Shown piece by piece: positions 18,478 through 27,236 of a stretch of 64,000 nt of DNA. The stretch is from Mycolicibacterium moriokaense. Lineage in GTDB: Bacteria; Actinomycetota; Actinomycetes; Mycobacteriales; Mycobacteriaceae. Each line of letters begins with the position of its first letter. Position 1 is the first letter of the stretch. The DNA lies in contig NZ_AP022560.1 of the NCBI RefSeq assembly GCF_010726085.1, positions 4,030,001 to 4,094,000 of the forward strand, given 5' to 3'. A program made the translations under genes and the position numbers. The notes beneath the pieces were generated by a model. The model made no database searches. It was not told where the DNA came from and saw only the letters and a list, made by a program, of their open reading frames with translations.

Positions 18478-18522
18478 ACCGTATCCACGGTCAAAATCAC
18501 CGTATTTATCCGCGTGTACGGG
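18478..18522. promoter_or_regulatory. candidate operator of the TOBE regulator
   Basis: ACCGTATCCACGGT (18478-18491) is an inverted repeat ACCGT-N4-ACGGT. A second ACCGTAT begins at 18499, exactly 21 bp after the first, about two helical turns, and is followed by TACGG at 18517-18521. It lies 35 nt upstream of the regulator start and also in front of the divergent O-methyltransferase. Confidence 0.45.
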
Positions 18523-18563
18523 TAGCAAGGAAGTTGCCCTAGCTACCGGTAAGGTGGCGCCCC

Positions 18564-19661
18564 GTGTCTTCAAAGCCTGCGAAAGTTCCGCCCGCCCGCC
18601 TTGTCCGCATCATCGACTCCGCGCGCAACGCTCTGCACACCGTGACGCGCGCGATGGTTCCCGGCAACATCGCCCTCCTCGAGACGGCGCAGGGCGCCTG
18701 GGTGAGCCAAGCCCTCTACGTCGCGGCCAAACTCGGAATCGCCGACGAACTCGCCAATGGGCCGAAGACGGCCGAGCAGGTTGCCGCCAAGGTCGGCGCC
18801 CACCCCGACTCGGTGTTCCGGCTGATGCGCATGCTGGCGGGTCGGTCGGTGTTCAATCACCGTGCCGACGGCAGGTTCGAGCTGGCCGCGATGGGCCAGG
18901 CGCTGCGCGCCGACGTTCCGGGTTCGATGCGATCCATGGTCCTGTTCATCGGGTCCCCCGAGCACTGGGCCGAGTGGGGTGAGCTCCTGTACTCCGTGCA
19001 GACGGGTCGACCGTCCCCCGAAAAGCTTTACGGCAAGTCGTATTTCGACCACCTGGACGAGGCGCCCGAGCAGGCCGCGATCTTCAACGACGCCATGTCG
19101 ACCATGGCGGCGATGGCCAACGATCTGGTGATCCCCGCCTACGACTTCTCCGAGTTCCGGCTCATCGCCGATATCGGAGGCGGCCACGGCCGGCTGCTGA
19201 GCGCGATCCTGCAGTCCGCCCCGGCCGCGCGAGGCATCCTGTTCGACCTGCCGTCGGTCATCGCAGGCGCCGCACAGGTGCTCGACGAAGCCGGTGTCAG
19301 CGATCGGTGTGTCGTGGAAGGCGGTTCCTTCATGGATTCGGTGCCCGACGGTGCCGACGCCTACGTGCTGAAGTCGATCATCCACGACTGGGACGACGAC
19401 ATCTCCGAGAAGATCCTGCGCAACGTCCGCACCTCGATCGCCCGGAACGGACGACTGCTGCTGCTCGAGATCGTGCTGCCCGAGCGGGCGACCGCGAACT
19501 GGGGCGCCGTCCTCGACATGGAGATGCTGGTCTCCCCCGGCGGCCGGGAACGCACTCGCGCAGAGTTCGCCGACCTCTTGGCACGATCCGGGTTCCGGCT
19601 CACCCGCGTCATCGACACCGCCACGCCGATGATGTCGATCGTCGAAGCGGTACCCGCCTAG
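18564..19661 (+). CDS. SAM-dependent O-methyltransferase (ASMT/hydroxyneurosporene family)
   Basis: A 365-residue class I methyltransferase: an N-terminal winged-helix dimerisation domain (QALYVAAKLGIADELANGPK), the SAM motif LIADIGGGHGRLL, and the catalytic-base region YVLKSIIHDWDDD with His. It resembles O-methyltransferases that act on phenolic or polyketide substrates; the real substrate is unknown. The start is a GTG with TAAGGT ending 8 nt upstream, so it is probably leaderless. The next gene converges and overlaps by 4 nt. It is not part of the usual sigA-sigB order as I know it. Confidence 0.85.
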   Translation: MSSKPAKVPPARLVRIIDSARNALHTVTRAMVPGNIALLETAQGAWVSQALYVAAKLGIADELANGPKTAEQVAAKVGAHPDSVFRLMRMLAGRSVFNHRADGRFELAAMGQALRADVPGSMRSMVLFIGSPEHWAEWGELLYSVQTGRPSPEKLYGKSYFDHLDEAPEQAAIFNDAMSTMAAMANDLVIPAYDFSEFRLIADIGGGHGRLLSAILQSAPAARGILFDLPSVIAGAAQVLDEAGVSDRCVVEGGSFMDSVPDGADAYVLKSIIHDWDDDISEKILRNVRTSIARNGRLLLLEIVLPERATANWGAVLDMEMLVSPGGRERTRAEFADLLARSGFRLTRVIDTATPMMSIVEAVPA

Positions 19662-20440
19662 CGCTTCTTGTCGCGGACCTTGTAGGTCGAGGGCCACGAC
19701 TCGCGGGTCTCATCGCCGACGAGCGGAACACCCTTGCTGCCGATCCTGATGTCATAGGCCTCCTTACCGGCACCCACCTCGCGGTTGGCGTGTTCGGTGG
19801 CCAGGTACATCAGTTGGTCGATCTCCGCCTCGGCGAACGCCACGAAGGTGGTCTTGCGCACGATCTCGTCCTCCGGCGGCGCCATCCGCTCGGGCAGGAT
19901 CCGCGACGCCAGCGCCGCAAGGCCGAGCAACGAGAACGGGATGACCCAGTAGCAGACGAACGACAGCGGCGTCCTCGTGTCGAGGATCGTCGCCTCGCCG
20001 TACACGATCGGTGGTATCGCCGACGACACCGTCATTCCCCCGAACGCGGCCACCCAAATCCACGTCAGGACGTTGGTGATCTTCTTGAACAGGTCGGATT
20101 CGATGACTTCCTTGGGTTGGCCGACCTCGGCGAATTCACGGACGAACGGCTTGCCGACCAGCACGCTGCCCAGCGCCACCAGGAAGATCCCTGCGGTGCT
20201 CAGCGGCTGCAGCCACTGCTCCATGAATGACTGGCTCAGAGTGAACGTCAGCACCGCGAGGATCAAAAACGTTGCAACAGCCCCGATTTCGAGGGTGCGC
20301 CCCGCAGCTCCCCTGATACGGCCGATCACGAGCGAGGCGACGGCCACCGCCAGCGCCACCAGCACCGCGGCGACGAACGGGACATTTCCGACCAGGACCC
20401 AGTAGACGATCCACGGCGCGAAGCCAAACAGAATTCCCAC
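19658..20440 (-). CDS. hypothetical polytopic membrane protein
   Basis: A 260-residue protein with about six hydrophobic segments (GILFGFAPWIVYWVLVG, VAAVLVALAVAVASLVIG, FLILAVLTFTLSQSF, AGIFLVALGSVLVG and two later) and a soluble C-terminal tail of about 70 residues. I do not recognise a family with certainty. It is convergent with the O-methyltransferase and divergent from the RidA gene, with which it shares an 80-nt promoter region carrying a palindrome. Confidence 0.65.
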   Translation of the reverse strand: MGILFGFAPWIVYWVLVGNVPFVAAVLVALAVAVASLVIGRIRGAAGRTLEIGAVATFLILAVLTFTLSQSFMEQWLQPLSTAGIFLVALGSVLVGKPFVREFAEVGQPKEVIESDLFKKITNVLTWIWVAAFGGMTVSSAIPPIVYGEATILDTRTPLSFVCYWVIPFSLLGLAALASRILPERMAPPEDEIVRKTTFVAFAEAEIDQLMYLATEHANREVGAGKEAYDIRIGSKGVPLVGDETRESWPSTYKVRDKKR

Positions 20441-20447
20441 GGTGGGT

Positions 20448-20486
20448 CAGTTTAGGTTGTCAGTCAATGACTGGACTGTAAACCTG
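20448..20486. promoter_or_regulatory. candidate operator palindrome between divergent genes
   Basis: The core CAGTCA-A-TGACTG (20461-20473) is a perfect dyad, extended by AGGTT on the left and AACCT on the right. Such a dyad fits a TetR/FadR-type repressor site. It lies 8 nt upstream of the membrane-protein start and about 48 nt before the RidA start; no regulator gene is adjacent. Confidence 0.4.
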
Positions 20487-20520
20487 TTGCGTCGGCGAAT
20501 CCCGCGAATAGGTTGTACTG

Positions 20521-20904
20521 ATGCTTCGACAGAACGTGTCCTCGGGCTCGGAGTTCGAGTCGGCAGCCGGGTACTCCCGCGCCGTGCGAATCGGTCCGCA
20601 CATCGCGGTGGCCGGCACCACCGGGGCCGGCGATGACGTCGCCTCTCAGACACAAGATGCGTTGCGGCGCATAGACATTGCCCTGAAGGAAGTGGGCGCG
20701 TCGATGGCCGACGTCGTCCGCACCCGGATGTTCGTCACCGACATCTCGCTCTGGGACGAGGTGGGCAAGGTGCACGCCGAGGTGTTCGGCGACATCCGGC
20801 CGGCGGCCACGATGGTGGAGGTCACAGCGCTGATCGCACCGGAGCTGTTGGTCGAGATCGAGGTCGACGCATACGTCCCCGAGCCCCGGACCGAGTACAG
20901 CTAG
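20521..20904 (+). CDS. RidA (YjgF/YER057c/UK114) family protein, Rv2704-like
   Basis: A 127-residue trimeric RidA-fold protein; RidA enzymes hydrolyse reactive enamine/imine intermediates from amino-acid metabolism. Conserved sequence includes DVASQTQDALRRIDIAL, VVRTRMFVTDI and RPAATMVEVTALIAPELLVE, with the Arg that contacts the substrate carboxylate. TAGGTT ends 6 nt before the ATG, pointing to a leaderless mRNA. Subfamily and substrate are not certain. Confidence 0.85.
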   Translation: MLRQNVSSGSEFESAAGYSRAVRIGPHIAVAGTTGAGDDVASQTQDALRRIDIALKEVGASMADVVRTRMFVTDISLWDEVGKVHAEVFGDIRPAATMVEVTALIAPELLVEIEVDAYVPEPRTEYS

Positions 20905-21260
20905 GACGAAAGCGGCCCGAAGCTGCCGTCCGGACCGGGCAGGTAGGGCGTGACGCTAATCACAGCTTCCACAGGTAATGGCCCGTACAGATGTGGGAAC
21001 ACCATCGCAGCGGGATCAGTGGCAACACCTGGTTCCCACCGGATTGGAGAGGTCAACAGTGCGGGATCGATGCGGAGCAGCACCAGATCTGCGCGGCCGG
21101 CGTAGAGCCGGTTCGCCGGCAGATGCACCTGCTCTGGCGTCGATAAATGCACGAACCCGCTCGAGGCCAGCGACTCGGGCCGAAGCTCCCCATCCGCCTG
21201 CGCGCAGCGCCACTCTTCGGCGCCGCAGAGGTGGACCAACACAGCGGGCAACGGTGGCAT
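20901..21260 (-). CDS. DUF952 protein
   Basis: A 119-residue protein with the DUF952 signature: LVHLCGAEEW near the start, GFVHLSTPEQV in the middle and FPHLYGPLPVEAVISVTPY at the end. The ATG at 21260 is chosen because GAGGGAGG lies just upstream; the frame continues further but without homology. The family resembles putative ADP-ribosyl-type or glutathione-like folds, with no established function. It overlaps the RidA stop by 4 nt in convergent orientation. Confidence 0.8.
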   Translation of the reverse strand: MPPLPAVLVHLCGAEEWRCAQADGELRPESLASSGFVHLSTPEQVHLPANRLYAGRADLVLLRIDPALLTSPIRWEPGVATDPAAMVFPHLYGPLPVEAVISVTPYLPGPDGSFGPLSS

Positions 21261-21391
21261 ACCGCCAGCCTCCCTCGTCGGCAACTCGGTGTAACGGTGA
21301 GACACGACACACCGGTAAACCGTTTGGGAACAAGGCCGAAACCGAAAGCGTCTGAGACAGTAGAGATACGCGAGCAATCGATGGAGGTGTC

Positions 21392-21583
21392 ATGACCGCA
21401 ACGCTCACCAGCCCGGAATTGACCAAGGCTGACCGCTGCGATCGCTGCGGGGCCGCAGCTCGCGTGCGGGCAACGCTTCCGTCGGGCGGCCAACTTCTTT
21501 TCTGCCAGCACCACGCCAACGAGCACGAGGCCAAATTGGTGGAGCTCGCCGCGGTTCTGCAAGTGAGCCCGGTGGAGGCTTAG
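21392..21583 (+). CDS. small conserved actinobacterial zinc-finger-like protein (DUF7455-like)
   Basis: A 63-residue protein with CDRCGAAARVRA and a FCQHHANEHE motif; Cys-x2-Cys plus Cys-x2-His would make a small zinc site. It is widespread beside sigma-factor genes in actinobacteria, annotated as a conserved protein of unknown function. A GGAGGTGTC ribosome site precedes the ATG. Confidence 0.78.
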   Translation: MTATLTSPELTKADRCDRCGAAARVRATLPSGGQLLFCQHHANEHEAKLVELAAVLQVSPVEA

Positions 21584-21646
21584 CAGCCGACACGGCCACC
21601 GCCCGGTTGGGCGGGACGGGGAGTCGTCAGTAATGCTGGACTGGTC

Positions 21647-22630
21647 ATGAGTGACCAGCCTCTGCCATTACCGCTGCCCCCCTCGGGCCATCACATCAGG
21701 CATATCGTTCGGCGCACGCTCCTAAAGAGCTGGGACGATTCGATTTTCTCCGAGTCTGCTCAGGCGGCGTTCTGGTGTGCCCTGTCGCTGCCCCCGCTGC
21801 TGCTGGGGATGCTCGGCAGTCTGGCCTACATCGCGCCGCTGTTCGGCCCTGAGACCCTGCCGGCCATTCAGGAGCAGCTGATCAGCACGGCTGAGCGGTT
21901 CTTCTCGGCGAACGTCGTGGACGAGATCATCGAGCCGACGGTGCGCGACATCGTCAAGGGCGCCAGGGGCGAGGTGGTGTCGATCGGGTTTGTGATCTCG
22001 CTGTGGGCGGGCTCGTCGGCCATCTCCTCATTCGTCGACTCCGTCGTCGACGCCCACGACCAGACGCCCCTGCGTCATCCCGTGCGTCAACGTTTCTTCG
22101 CGCTCGGCCTGTACGTGGTGATGCTCGTGATCGCGATCGCGGCTGCGCCGTTCGTCGCCCTCGGGCCCCGCAAAATCGCCGAGCACCTGCCGGAAAGCTG
22201 GGACAACGCGCTGGCGTTCGGCTACTACCCGCTGCTGTTCCTCACGCTGCTGGTCGGGGTGAACATCCTCTATCGGGTGTCGCTACCCGAGCCGCTGCCG
22301 TCGCATCGCCTTGTTCTCGGCTCATTGTTGGCGACGATCGTGTTCCTGCTGGCGACGTTGGGCCTGAGGTTCTATCTGACGTGGATCACGAGCACGGGGT
22401 ACACCTACGGCGCACTGGCGACGCCGATCGCATTCCTGCTGTTCGCGTTTTTCCTCGGTTTCGCGATCATGTTGGGCGCCGAACTGAACGCCGCGATTCA
22501 GGAGGAGTGGCCTGCGGCCCCCACACATGCCAAGCGTTTCCGGTTGTGGCTCAAGCGCAAGGCCGAGTCACGCAACGGCCGCAAGCGGCAGGCGGAGCGG
22601 GCGGACGAAACGGCCTCCGCTACTTCTTGA
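21647..22630 (+). CDS. YihY/BrkB family membrane protein (Rv2707-like)
   Basis: A 327-residue inner-membrane protein of the YihY/virulence-factor BrkB family, with six or so transmembrane segments (FWCALSLPPLLLGMLGSLAY, LYVVMLVIAIAAAPFVALG, LLFLTLLVGVNILY, LLATIVFLLATLGLRFYLT, ATPIAFLLFAFFLGFAIML) and a basic C-terminal tail. The family was once misnamed ribonuclease BN; its real role is unsettled. The last 11 nt overlap the convergent DUF3039 gene. Confidence 0.85.
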   Translation: MSDQPLPLPLPPSGHHIRHIVRRTLLKSWDDSIFSESAQAAFWCALSLPPLLLGMLGSLAYIAPLFGPETLPAIQEQLISTAERFFSANVVDEIIEPTVRDIVKGARGEVVSIGFVISLWAGSSAISSFVDSVVDAHDQTPLRHPVRQRFFALGLYVVMLVIAIAAAPFVALGPRKIAEHLPESWDNALAFGYYPLLFLTLLVGVNILYRVSLPEPLPSHRLVLGSLLATIVFLLATLGLRFYLTWITSTGYTYGALATPIAFLLFAFFLGFAIMLGAELNAAIQEEWPAAPTHAKRFRLWLKRKAESRNGRKRQAERADETASATS

Positions 22631-22856
22631 GCTTGTCGTAGATCCGCTTGCAGTCCGGGCAGACCGGCGACCCGGGCTTGGCGGCCTTGGTGACCGGAAA
22701 CACCTCGCCGCACAACGCGACGACGTGCGTACCCATCACCGCGCTCTCGGCGATCTTGTCCTTCTTGACGTAGTGGAAGTACTTGGGGGTGTCGCTGCCG
22801 GTCCCGTCGTCGACGCGTTCGTCGGTGTCGGTGCGCTCGATCGTCTGGGTTTGCAT
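22620..22856 (-). CDS. DUF3039 protein (Rv2708c-like)
   Basis: A 78-residue protein whose core, HYVKKDKIAESAVMGTHVVA, then ALCGEVFPV and CPDCKRIYDKL, defines DUF3039. The Cys residues (LCG and CPDC) probably hold one zinc. The N-terminus is acidic and unstructured. Conserved in actinobacteria between yihY and the DUF3099 gene; no known function. Confidence 0.85.
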   Translation of the reverse strand: MQTQTIERTDTDERVDDGTGSDTPKYFHYVKKDKIAESAVMGTHVVALCGEVFPVTKAAKPGSPVCPDCKRIYDKLKK

Positions 22857-22921
22857 GCGCCCATTTTGCCTGGCGCCAATCCGGTCCGTACAGCCGACGA
22901 CAAGTGTGGAACAGTGGAGTC

Positions 22922-23323
22922 ATGAAACACGGCCAAGAGCTGAGTTTCGATGACGACGGTCGGCCGGTTCTGATCACCCGCGCCGCACCCTCCTACGAAG
23001 TCCAGCACCGTCAGCGGGTTCGCAAGTACCTGACGCTGATGTTCTGGCGTGTGCCCGCGCTCATTCTGGCCGCGGTGGCGTACGGCATCTGGGAGAACGG
23101 ACTCATCTCCCTCGCGATCCTGGTGGTATCGATACCGCTGCCGTGGATGGCCGTGCTCATCGCAAACGACCGGCCGCCCCGGCGCGCCGAGGAACCGCGT
23201 CGCTATCAGGACGCCCGGCGGATCCCGCTGTTTCCCACGGCCGAACGTCCGGCGCTCGAAGAGCGGGCGGAGTCGTGGCGGCAAGCTAACGAGACGGATA
23301 CGCCCGGCGATGCCGCAGGCTGA
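22922..23323 (+). CDS. DUF3099 membrane protein (Rv2709-like)
   Basis: A 133-residue protein with a conserved DUF3099 N-terminus (LITRAAPSYEVQHRQRVRKY), two close transmembrane helices (LMFWRVPALILAAVAYGIW, GLISLAILVVSIPLPWMAVLI) and a polar tail. The ATG at 22922 is preferred over the upstream ATG at 22904. It is divergent from the DUF3039 gene and lies upstream of sigB. Confidence 0.82.
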   Translation: MKHGQELSFDDDGRPVLITRAAPSYEVQHRQRVRKYLTLMFWRVPALILAAVAYGIWENGLISLAILVVSIPLPWMAVLIANDRPPRRAEEPRRYQDARRIPLFPTAERPALEERAESWRQANETDTPGDAAG

Positions 23324-23405
23324 GGAGTTTCTAGCGTTATTCTCAGCACATTCTCAGGTCGGCGACCAATAACCGCAGATCAGAACGTGTGAACCGGCCG
23401 ATGGA

Positions 23406-23433
23406 CGGGAACTCTTAGGGGCACGTGGGCGTT
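23406..23433 (+). promoter_or_regulatory. SigE/SigH-type promoter of sigB
   Basis: CGGGAACT at 23406-23413 and CGTT at 23430-23433 are separated by 17 nt between GGGAAC and CGTT, matching the consensus of the mycobacterial extracytoplasmic sigma factors SigE and SigH. The start codon of sigB is 38 nt further on. The same promoter type drives sigB in M. tuberculosis. Confidence 0.75.
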
Positions 23434-23470
23434 ATAGCTCATGACAGTTCGACCCGATCAGGAGGCCGTC

Positions 23471-24430
23471 ATGGCAAATGCCACCATTAGCCGCGTCGAC
23501 AGTGACTTGGACGCTCAGAGTCCAGCCGCGGACCTCGTACGCGTGTATCTGAACGGCATTGGCAAAACGGCTTTGCTCAACGCCGCCGACGAGGTTGAGC
23601 TCGCAAAGCGCATCGAGGCTGGCCTTTACGCGCAGCATCTGCTCGATACCCGGAAGCGGTTGGGCGAGAACCGCAAGCGTGATCTCGAGGCAGTGGTGCG
23701 CGACGGCGAGGCCGCCCGGCGTCATCTGCTCGAAGCCAACCTTCGCCTGGTGGTGTCGTTGGCGAAGCGCTACACCGGCCGCGGCATGCCGCTGCTCGAC
23801 CTCATCCAGGAGGGCAACCTCGGCCTCATCCGCGCGATGGAGAAGTTCGACTACAGCAAGGGATTCAAGTTCTCGACGTACGCCACGTGGTGGATTCGCC
23901 AGGCGATCACGCGTGGCATGGCCGATCAGAGCCGCACTATCCGGCTGCCGGTCCACCTCGTCGAGCAGGTCAACAAGCTGGCGCGGATCAAGCGCGAAAT
24001 GCACCAGAACCTGGGTCGCGAGGCCACCGATGAGGAACTGGCCGCCGAATCGGGCATCCCGGTCGAGAAGATCACCGATCTGCTCGAGCACAGCCGCGAC
24101 CCGGTAAGCCTCGACATGCCGGTCGGCAGCGACGAGGAAGCCCCGCTGGGCGACTTCATCGAGGACGCCGAGGCGATGTCGGCGGAGAACGCTGTGATCT
24201 CCGAGTTGCTCCACACCGATATCCGCCACGTGCTGGCCACGCTCGACGAGCGCGAGCAGCAGGTCATCCGGTTGCGGTTCGGCCTGGACGACGGCCAGCC
24301 CCGCACTCTGGACCAGATCGGCAAGCTGTTCGGCCTCTCCCGCGAACGCGTGCGCCAGATCGAGCGCGAGGTGATGGCCAAGCTTCGCAACGGCGAGCGT
24401 GCCGATCGGTTACGGTCGTACGCCAGCTAA
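23471..24430 (+). CDS. sigB: principal-like stress sigma factor SigB
   Basis: A 319-residue group 2 sigma-70 that supports stress and stationary-phase transcription. It shares sigma regions 1.2-4.2 with SigA ([57 protein letters not shown]) but lacks the long N-terminal extension. The ATG at 23471 follows an AGGAGG ribosome site at 23460-23465; an in-frame ATG at 23441 lies only 8 nt after the CGTT element, near the likely transcription start. The upstream SigE/SigH-type promoter places it in the envelope/oxidative stress cascade. Confidence 0.96.
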   Translation: MANATISRVDSDLDAQSPAADLVRVYLNGIGKTALLNAADEVELAKRIEAGLYAQHLLDTRKRLGENRKRDLEAVVRDGEAARRHLLEANLRLVVSLAKRYTGRGMPLLDLIQEGNLGLIRAMEKFDYSKGFKFSTYATWWIRQAITRGMADQSRTIRLPVHLVEQVNKLARIKREMHQNLGREATDEELAAESGIPVEKITDLLEHSRDPVSLDMPVGSDEEAPLGDFIEDAEAMSAENAVISELLHTDIRHVLATLDEREQQVIRLRFGLDDGQPRTLDQIGKLFGLSRERVRQIEREVMAKLRNGERADRLRSYAS

Positions 24431-24442
24431 AGCGTTTTTCGA

Positions 24443-24472
24443 GAATGCCCGCCGGTACGCCGGCGGGCATTC
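24443..24472 (+). terminator. intrinsic-type terminator after sigB
   Basis: A 13-bp perfect stem, GAATGCCCGCCGG (24443-24455) with CCGGCGGGCATTC (24460-24472), closed by a TACG tetraloop. It is 12 nt after the sigB stop. There is no long T-run (only TTACT), typical of tract-less mycobacterial terminators. Confidence 0.75.
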
Positions 24473-24552
24473 TTACTGGCTCGTGTCGGTAGGCGTAGCG
24501 CCGCAGTTCAGGCCGGTTGGCCGGTAGACTCTGCTTGACGGAGGGTTGTGAA

Positions 24553-25245
24553 ATGAACGATCTGGTCGATACCACCGAGATGTATCTGCGGACCATCTAC
24601 GACCTCGAGGAAGAGGGCGTAGTGCCGCTGCGTGCGCGCATCGCCGAACGTCTCGACCAAAGCGGCCCCACCGTCAGCCAGACCGTGTCCCGGATGGAAC
24701 GCGACGGGCTGCTGCACGTCGCAGGCGACCGCCACCTCCAGCTCACCGAGAAGGGCCGCAACCTCGCCATCGCCGTGATGCGCAAGCACCGCCTGGCCGA
24801 GCGGCTGCTGGTCGATGTCATCGGACTGCCGTGGGAGGAAGTGCACGCCGAGGCCTGCCGCTGGGAACACGTGATGAGCGAGGACGTCGAGCGCCGCTTG
24901 GTGCGGGTTCTCGACAACCCCACCACCTCCCCCTTCGGCAACCCGATTCCGGGCCTGGCCGAACTCGGCCTGGAGGATTCGTCGGGTCCCGACCGGATCA
25001 ACCTGGTGAGGCTCACCGAGTTGCCCGCCGGCATGCCCGTCGCCGTCGTGGTGCGCCAGTTGACCGAGCATGTCCAGGGTGACGTCGAGTTGATCGGACG
25101 GCTCAAGGACGCCGGCGTGGTGCCGAATGCCCGTGTGACGGTCGAAGTCAACGACCACGGCGGCGTCATGATCGTCATCCCCGGGCACGAGCAGGTCGAG
25201 CTGCCCCACCACATGGCACACGCCGTGAAGGTCGAGAAGGTCTAA
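24553..25245 (+). CDS. ideR: iron-dependent repressor IdeR
   Basis: DtxR-family Fe2+-dependent repressor, 230 residues, controlling siderophore and iron-storage genes. Metal ligands are in place: Met10, Cys102, Glu105 and His106 (primary site), and His79, Glu83 and His98 (second site). It has an N-terminal winged helix (ERLDQSGPTVSQTVSRMERD), dimerisation region and C-terminal SH3-like domain. Candidate -10 TAGACT lies at 24525-24530, followed by a GAGGG ribosome site. Immediately downstream of sigB, as in M. tuberculosis. Confidence 0.97.
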   Translation: MNDLVDTTEMYLRTIYDLEEEGVVPLRARIAERLDQSGPTVSQTVSRMERDGLLHVAGDRHLQLTEKGRNLAIAVMRKHRLAERLLVDVIGLPWEEVHAEACRWEHVMSEDVERRLVRVLDNPTTSPFGNPIPGLAELGLEDSSGPDRINLVRLTELPAGMPVAVVVRQLTEHVQGDVELIGRLKDAGVVPNARVTVEVNDHGGVMIVIPGHEQVELPHHMAHAVKVEKV

Positions 25246-25256
25246 CCCGTCCGCTG

Positions 25257-26294
25257 TCACCCCGCGCGGCGTCCGAACGCGCGCCTGGCCGGCAGCTGCA
25301 CGCCCAGCCGACTGGCCAGCCGATATCCGGTGGCCGCCAGGTCGCGGATCCGCTCCGGCCGCATCCCGGATTGCAGCGCCGTGTCGAGCATCCCCGCCAT
25401 GCGGTGGGTGGCGTCACACCGGAGCGCGGCATCCAAAGACACGCCGGCCAGCGGCCCGTCCCCACGCGCGTATGCCGAAAATGCCAGCAGCACAAGCGCT
25501 TCCACTCGCCACGGCGCAGGAAGAGTGCGGGACAACTCGGCCCACAACGACTCCGCCTGCCCGGCGTTCTCCCCGATAGCCAACGCGAAAAGCGTGTCGC
25601 GCACCAGCGGATCCGACAGCGCGCACGCCAGCCTCGCGGCGGTGTCGTCGGACAGCGCCCGGCCGTCTGCCGCGTCCGCCGCCGCCGCGATCGCCGCTTC
25701 GACATCACGACGGACCTCGGCGTCCGGCCGGTCCACGTCGCAGCTGCCGATCGCAGCCGCCAGGGCGTCGGTGCGGGCCGGGTCGGCGATGGCGATGACC
25801 TCCTGCAACTCCGCGCGCCGCGCGTACAGCCTGCGCCCGTCGAGCACCGCGGCCATGGCCAGCGGTGACGCAGCCGGATCCTCGACGGTGCCTGCCAGGC
25901 CGCAGCCGTCCGCACAGTGCCAGCGCCCGCCTGCGGCCACCCGGTCGACGACGTGCGCGGCGAGGAGTTCGATACCGCAGTCGGCCAGCGTCGAGGCCAG
26001 CGAGTCCGCCAGCCGGCGGTAATCGTCGTTGCACATCCGGCAGTTCGCGCCCGCCTCGTCAACGATGACGGCAATGGCCGCATCGGGCTCCGCGCCGGCG
26101 GCCACCTCAGCGATGTGCTCGACGGAGGCGGTCACCTCGTCGGAAAGATCAACGCGCATAACGCATCCCATCTCCCCGCGGTCGACGGTGACCAGGACGA
26201 GGGATTTCTCGGGCACGAAGCCCAGCACAGCGGGTAACGCGGCGATCAGTACGCCGGGCCGGTTCAGGTGGAAGTCGGGCGGTTGCGATGTCAT
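25257..26294 (-). CDS. DUF4192 protein (Rv2712c-like)
   Basis: A 345-residue soluble protein starting MTSQPPDFHLNRPGVLIAAL. The DUF4192 pattern is present: LGFVPEKSLVLVTVD, acidic DLSDEV, and a C-terminal alpha-helical Ala-rich half with YARGDGPLAGVSLDAALRCD. A Cys cluster (NCRMCNDDY, CADGCG) is notable. The ATG at 26294 follows GGGAG; the frame extends nine codons further. Function is unknown. Confidence 0.82.
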   Translation of the reverse strand: MTSQPPDFHLNRPGVLIAALPAVLGFVPEKSLVLVTVDRGEMGCVMRVDLSDEVTASVEHIAEVAAGAEPDAAIAVIVDEAGANCRMCNDDYRRLADSLASTLADCGIELLAAHVVDRVAAGGRWHCADGCGLAGTVEDPAASPLAMAAVLDGRRLYARRAELQEVIAIADPARTDALAAAIGSCDVDRPDAEVRRDVEAAIAAAADAADGRALSDDTAARLACALSDPLVRDTLFALAIGENAGQAESLWAELSRTLPAPWRVEALVLLAFSAYARGDGPLAGVSLDAALRCDATHRMAGMLDTALQSGMRPERIRDLAATGYRLASRLGVQLPARRAFGRRAG

Positions 26295-26406
26295 GCTCCC
26301 ACCGTCGTTGCAGGCACCCACTTCCCCGCCCGCCAGAACGCTGTGGCGGACGTTCGTGGGGATGAATCCGCGGTTGGGGATAACCGCGGTTTTGGACGAC
26401 TCTGAT

Positions 26407-27096
26407 TCAGCCGTCGCGGCGCAGCTTCACCACGGCGTCGCTGAACAACCGGTCCAGCGCCACCGTGTCCGGCTCGTCGACCGCCGGCTCCTGTAGCCAG
26501 GTCGCGCTCACGCGCGTATCGCCGATCTGGGCGGCGAATGTGAGCACCGTGCGCTCGGATTCCGGTGTCGTGACCCTCTGTTCGACGGCGTAGGTGTCGT
26601 CGGCGTCGACCGGCGGGGCCGGCAGGACCGTCAAGCTGACCGTCGATTCGTCCTTACCTTGCCCAACGGTGAACGAGGAGCACCTGCGCAGCTGATCCAG
26701 CCGTTCACTCAGCGGCGGCGCCGGCCGGGTTACAACGAGGATCAGCCTGCTCGCGGTATCGCTGTCGACCCCTTCCACCCCCGCCGTTTCGCTGTGCCAT
26801 AGCACCGGCGGCGTGCAGTCCGCAGGTGTCACGGCGGCGCCGGTCGGCACTCCGTCGATGTCAGCCACGGCGCGGTGCAACGCGGCATCGTCGAGCACGG
26901 CTGCCGGATACCGGGGTGGGAACTGGCCGGGTTCGACGAGCAGGTCCGCGATCGGAACCGGCGGATTTTCGGCCACCGAGCCGACCGGCTGCACCGTCCC
27001 GGCGACGACCCGGCTGCACGCGGCCAGCAACACGGCTGCCATCACCAGCGCGCATCCGCGCAGGTGTCGCGACAGCGTGTTGACCATCGGCGCCAT
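26407..27096 (-). CDS. mycobacterial lipoprotein of unknown function
   Basis: A 229-residue secreted lipoprotein. The N-terminus has a hydrophobic signal (GCALVMAAVLLAAC) ending in a lipobox (LAAC), so Cys27 would be lipidated. The exported domain contains FPPRYPAAVLDD and VTPADCTPP with a second Cys pair (RRCSS), similar to DUF5642-type or sensor-like mycobacterial lipoproteins; I cannot place it firmly. Start could also be the Met three codons in. It is divergent from sthA. Confidence 0.7.
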   Translation of the reverse strand: MAPMVNTLSRHLRGCALVMAAVLLAACSRVVAGTVQPVGSVAENPPVPIADLLVEPGQFPPRYPAAVLDDAALHRAVADIDGVPTGAAVTPADCTPPVLWHSETAGVEGVDSDTASRLILVVTRPAPPLSERLDQLRRCSSFTVGQGKDESTVSLTVLPAPPVDADDTYAVEQRVTTPESERTVLTFAAQIGDTRVSATWLQEPAVDEPDTVALDRLFSDAVVKLRRDG

Positions 27097-27236
27097 CGTC
27101 TCATCGGAGGGGCTAGACGCCGGTCAGGCGCGCATACCGGGCGGAAGTTGGGAACAGACGATTAATTTGACGTGCCGTTGACGCTTGTCGACGTGCAAGT
27201 TTTGCGCAACCGGCGTACACCTTTCCCATGGGTTCC

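Noticed and set aside
21326..21352. GGGAAC-N17-CGTC upstream of the small zinc-finger-like gene
   Set aside because: The -10 part has CGTC instead of CGTT and nothing else supports an extracytoplasmic sigma promoter.
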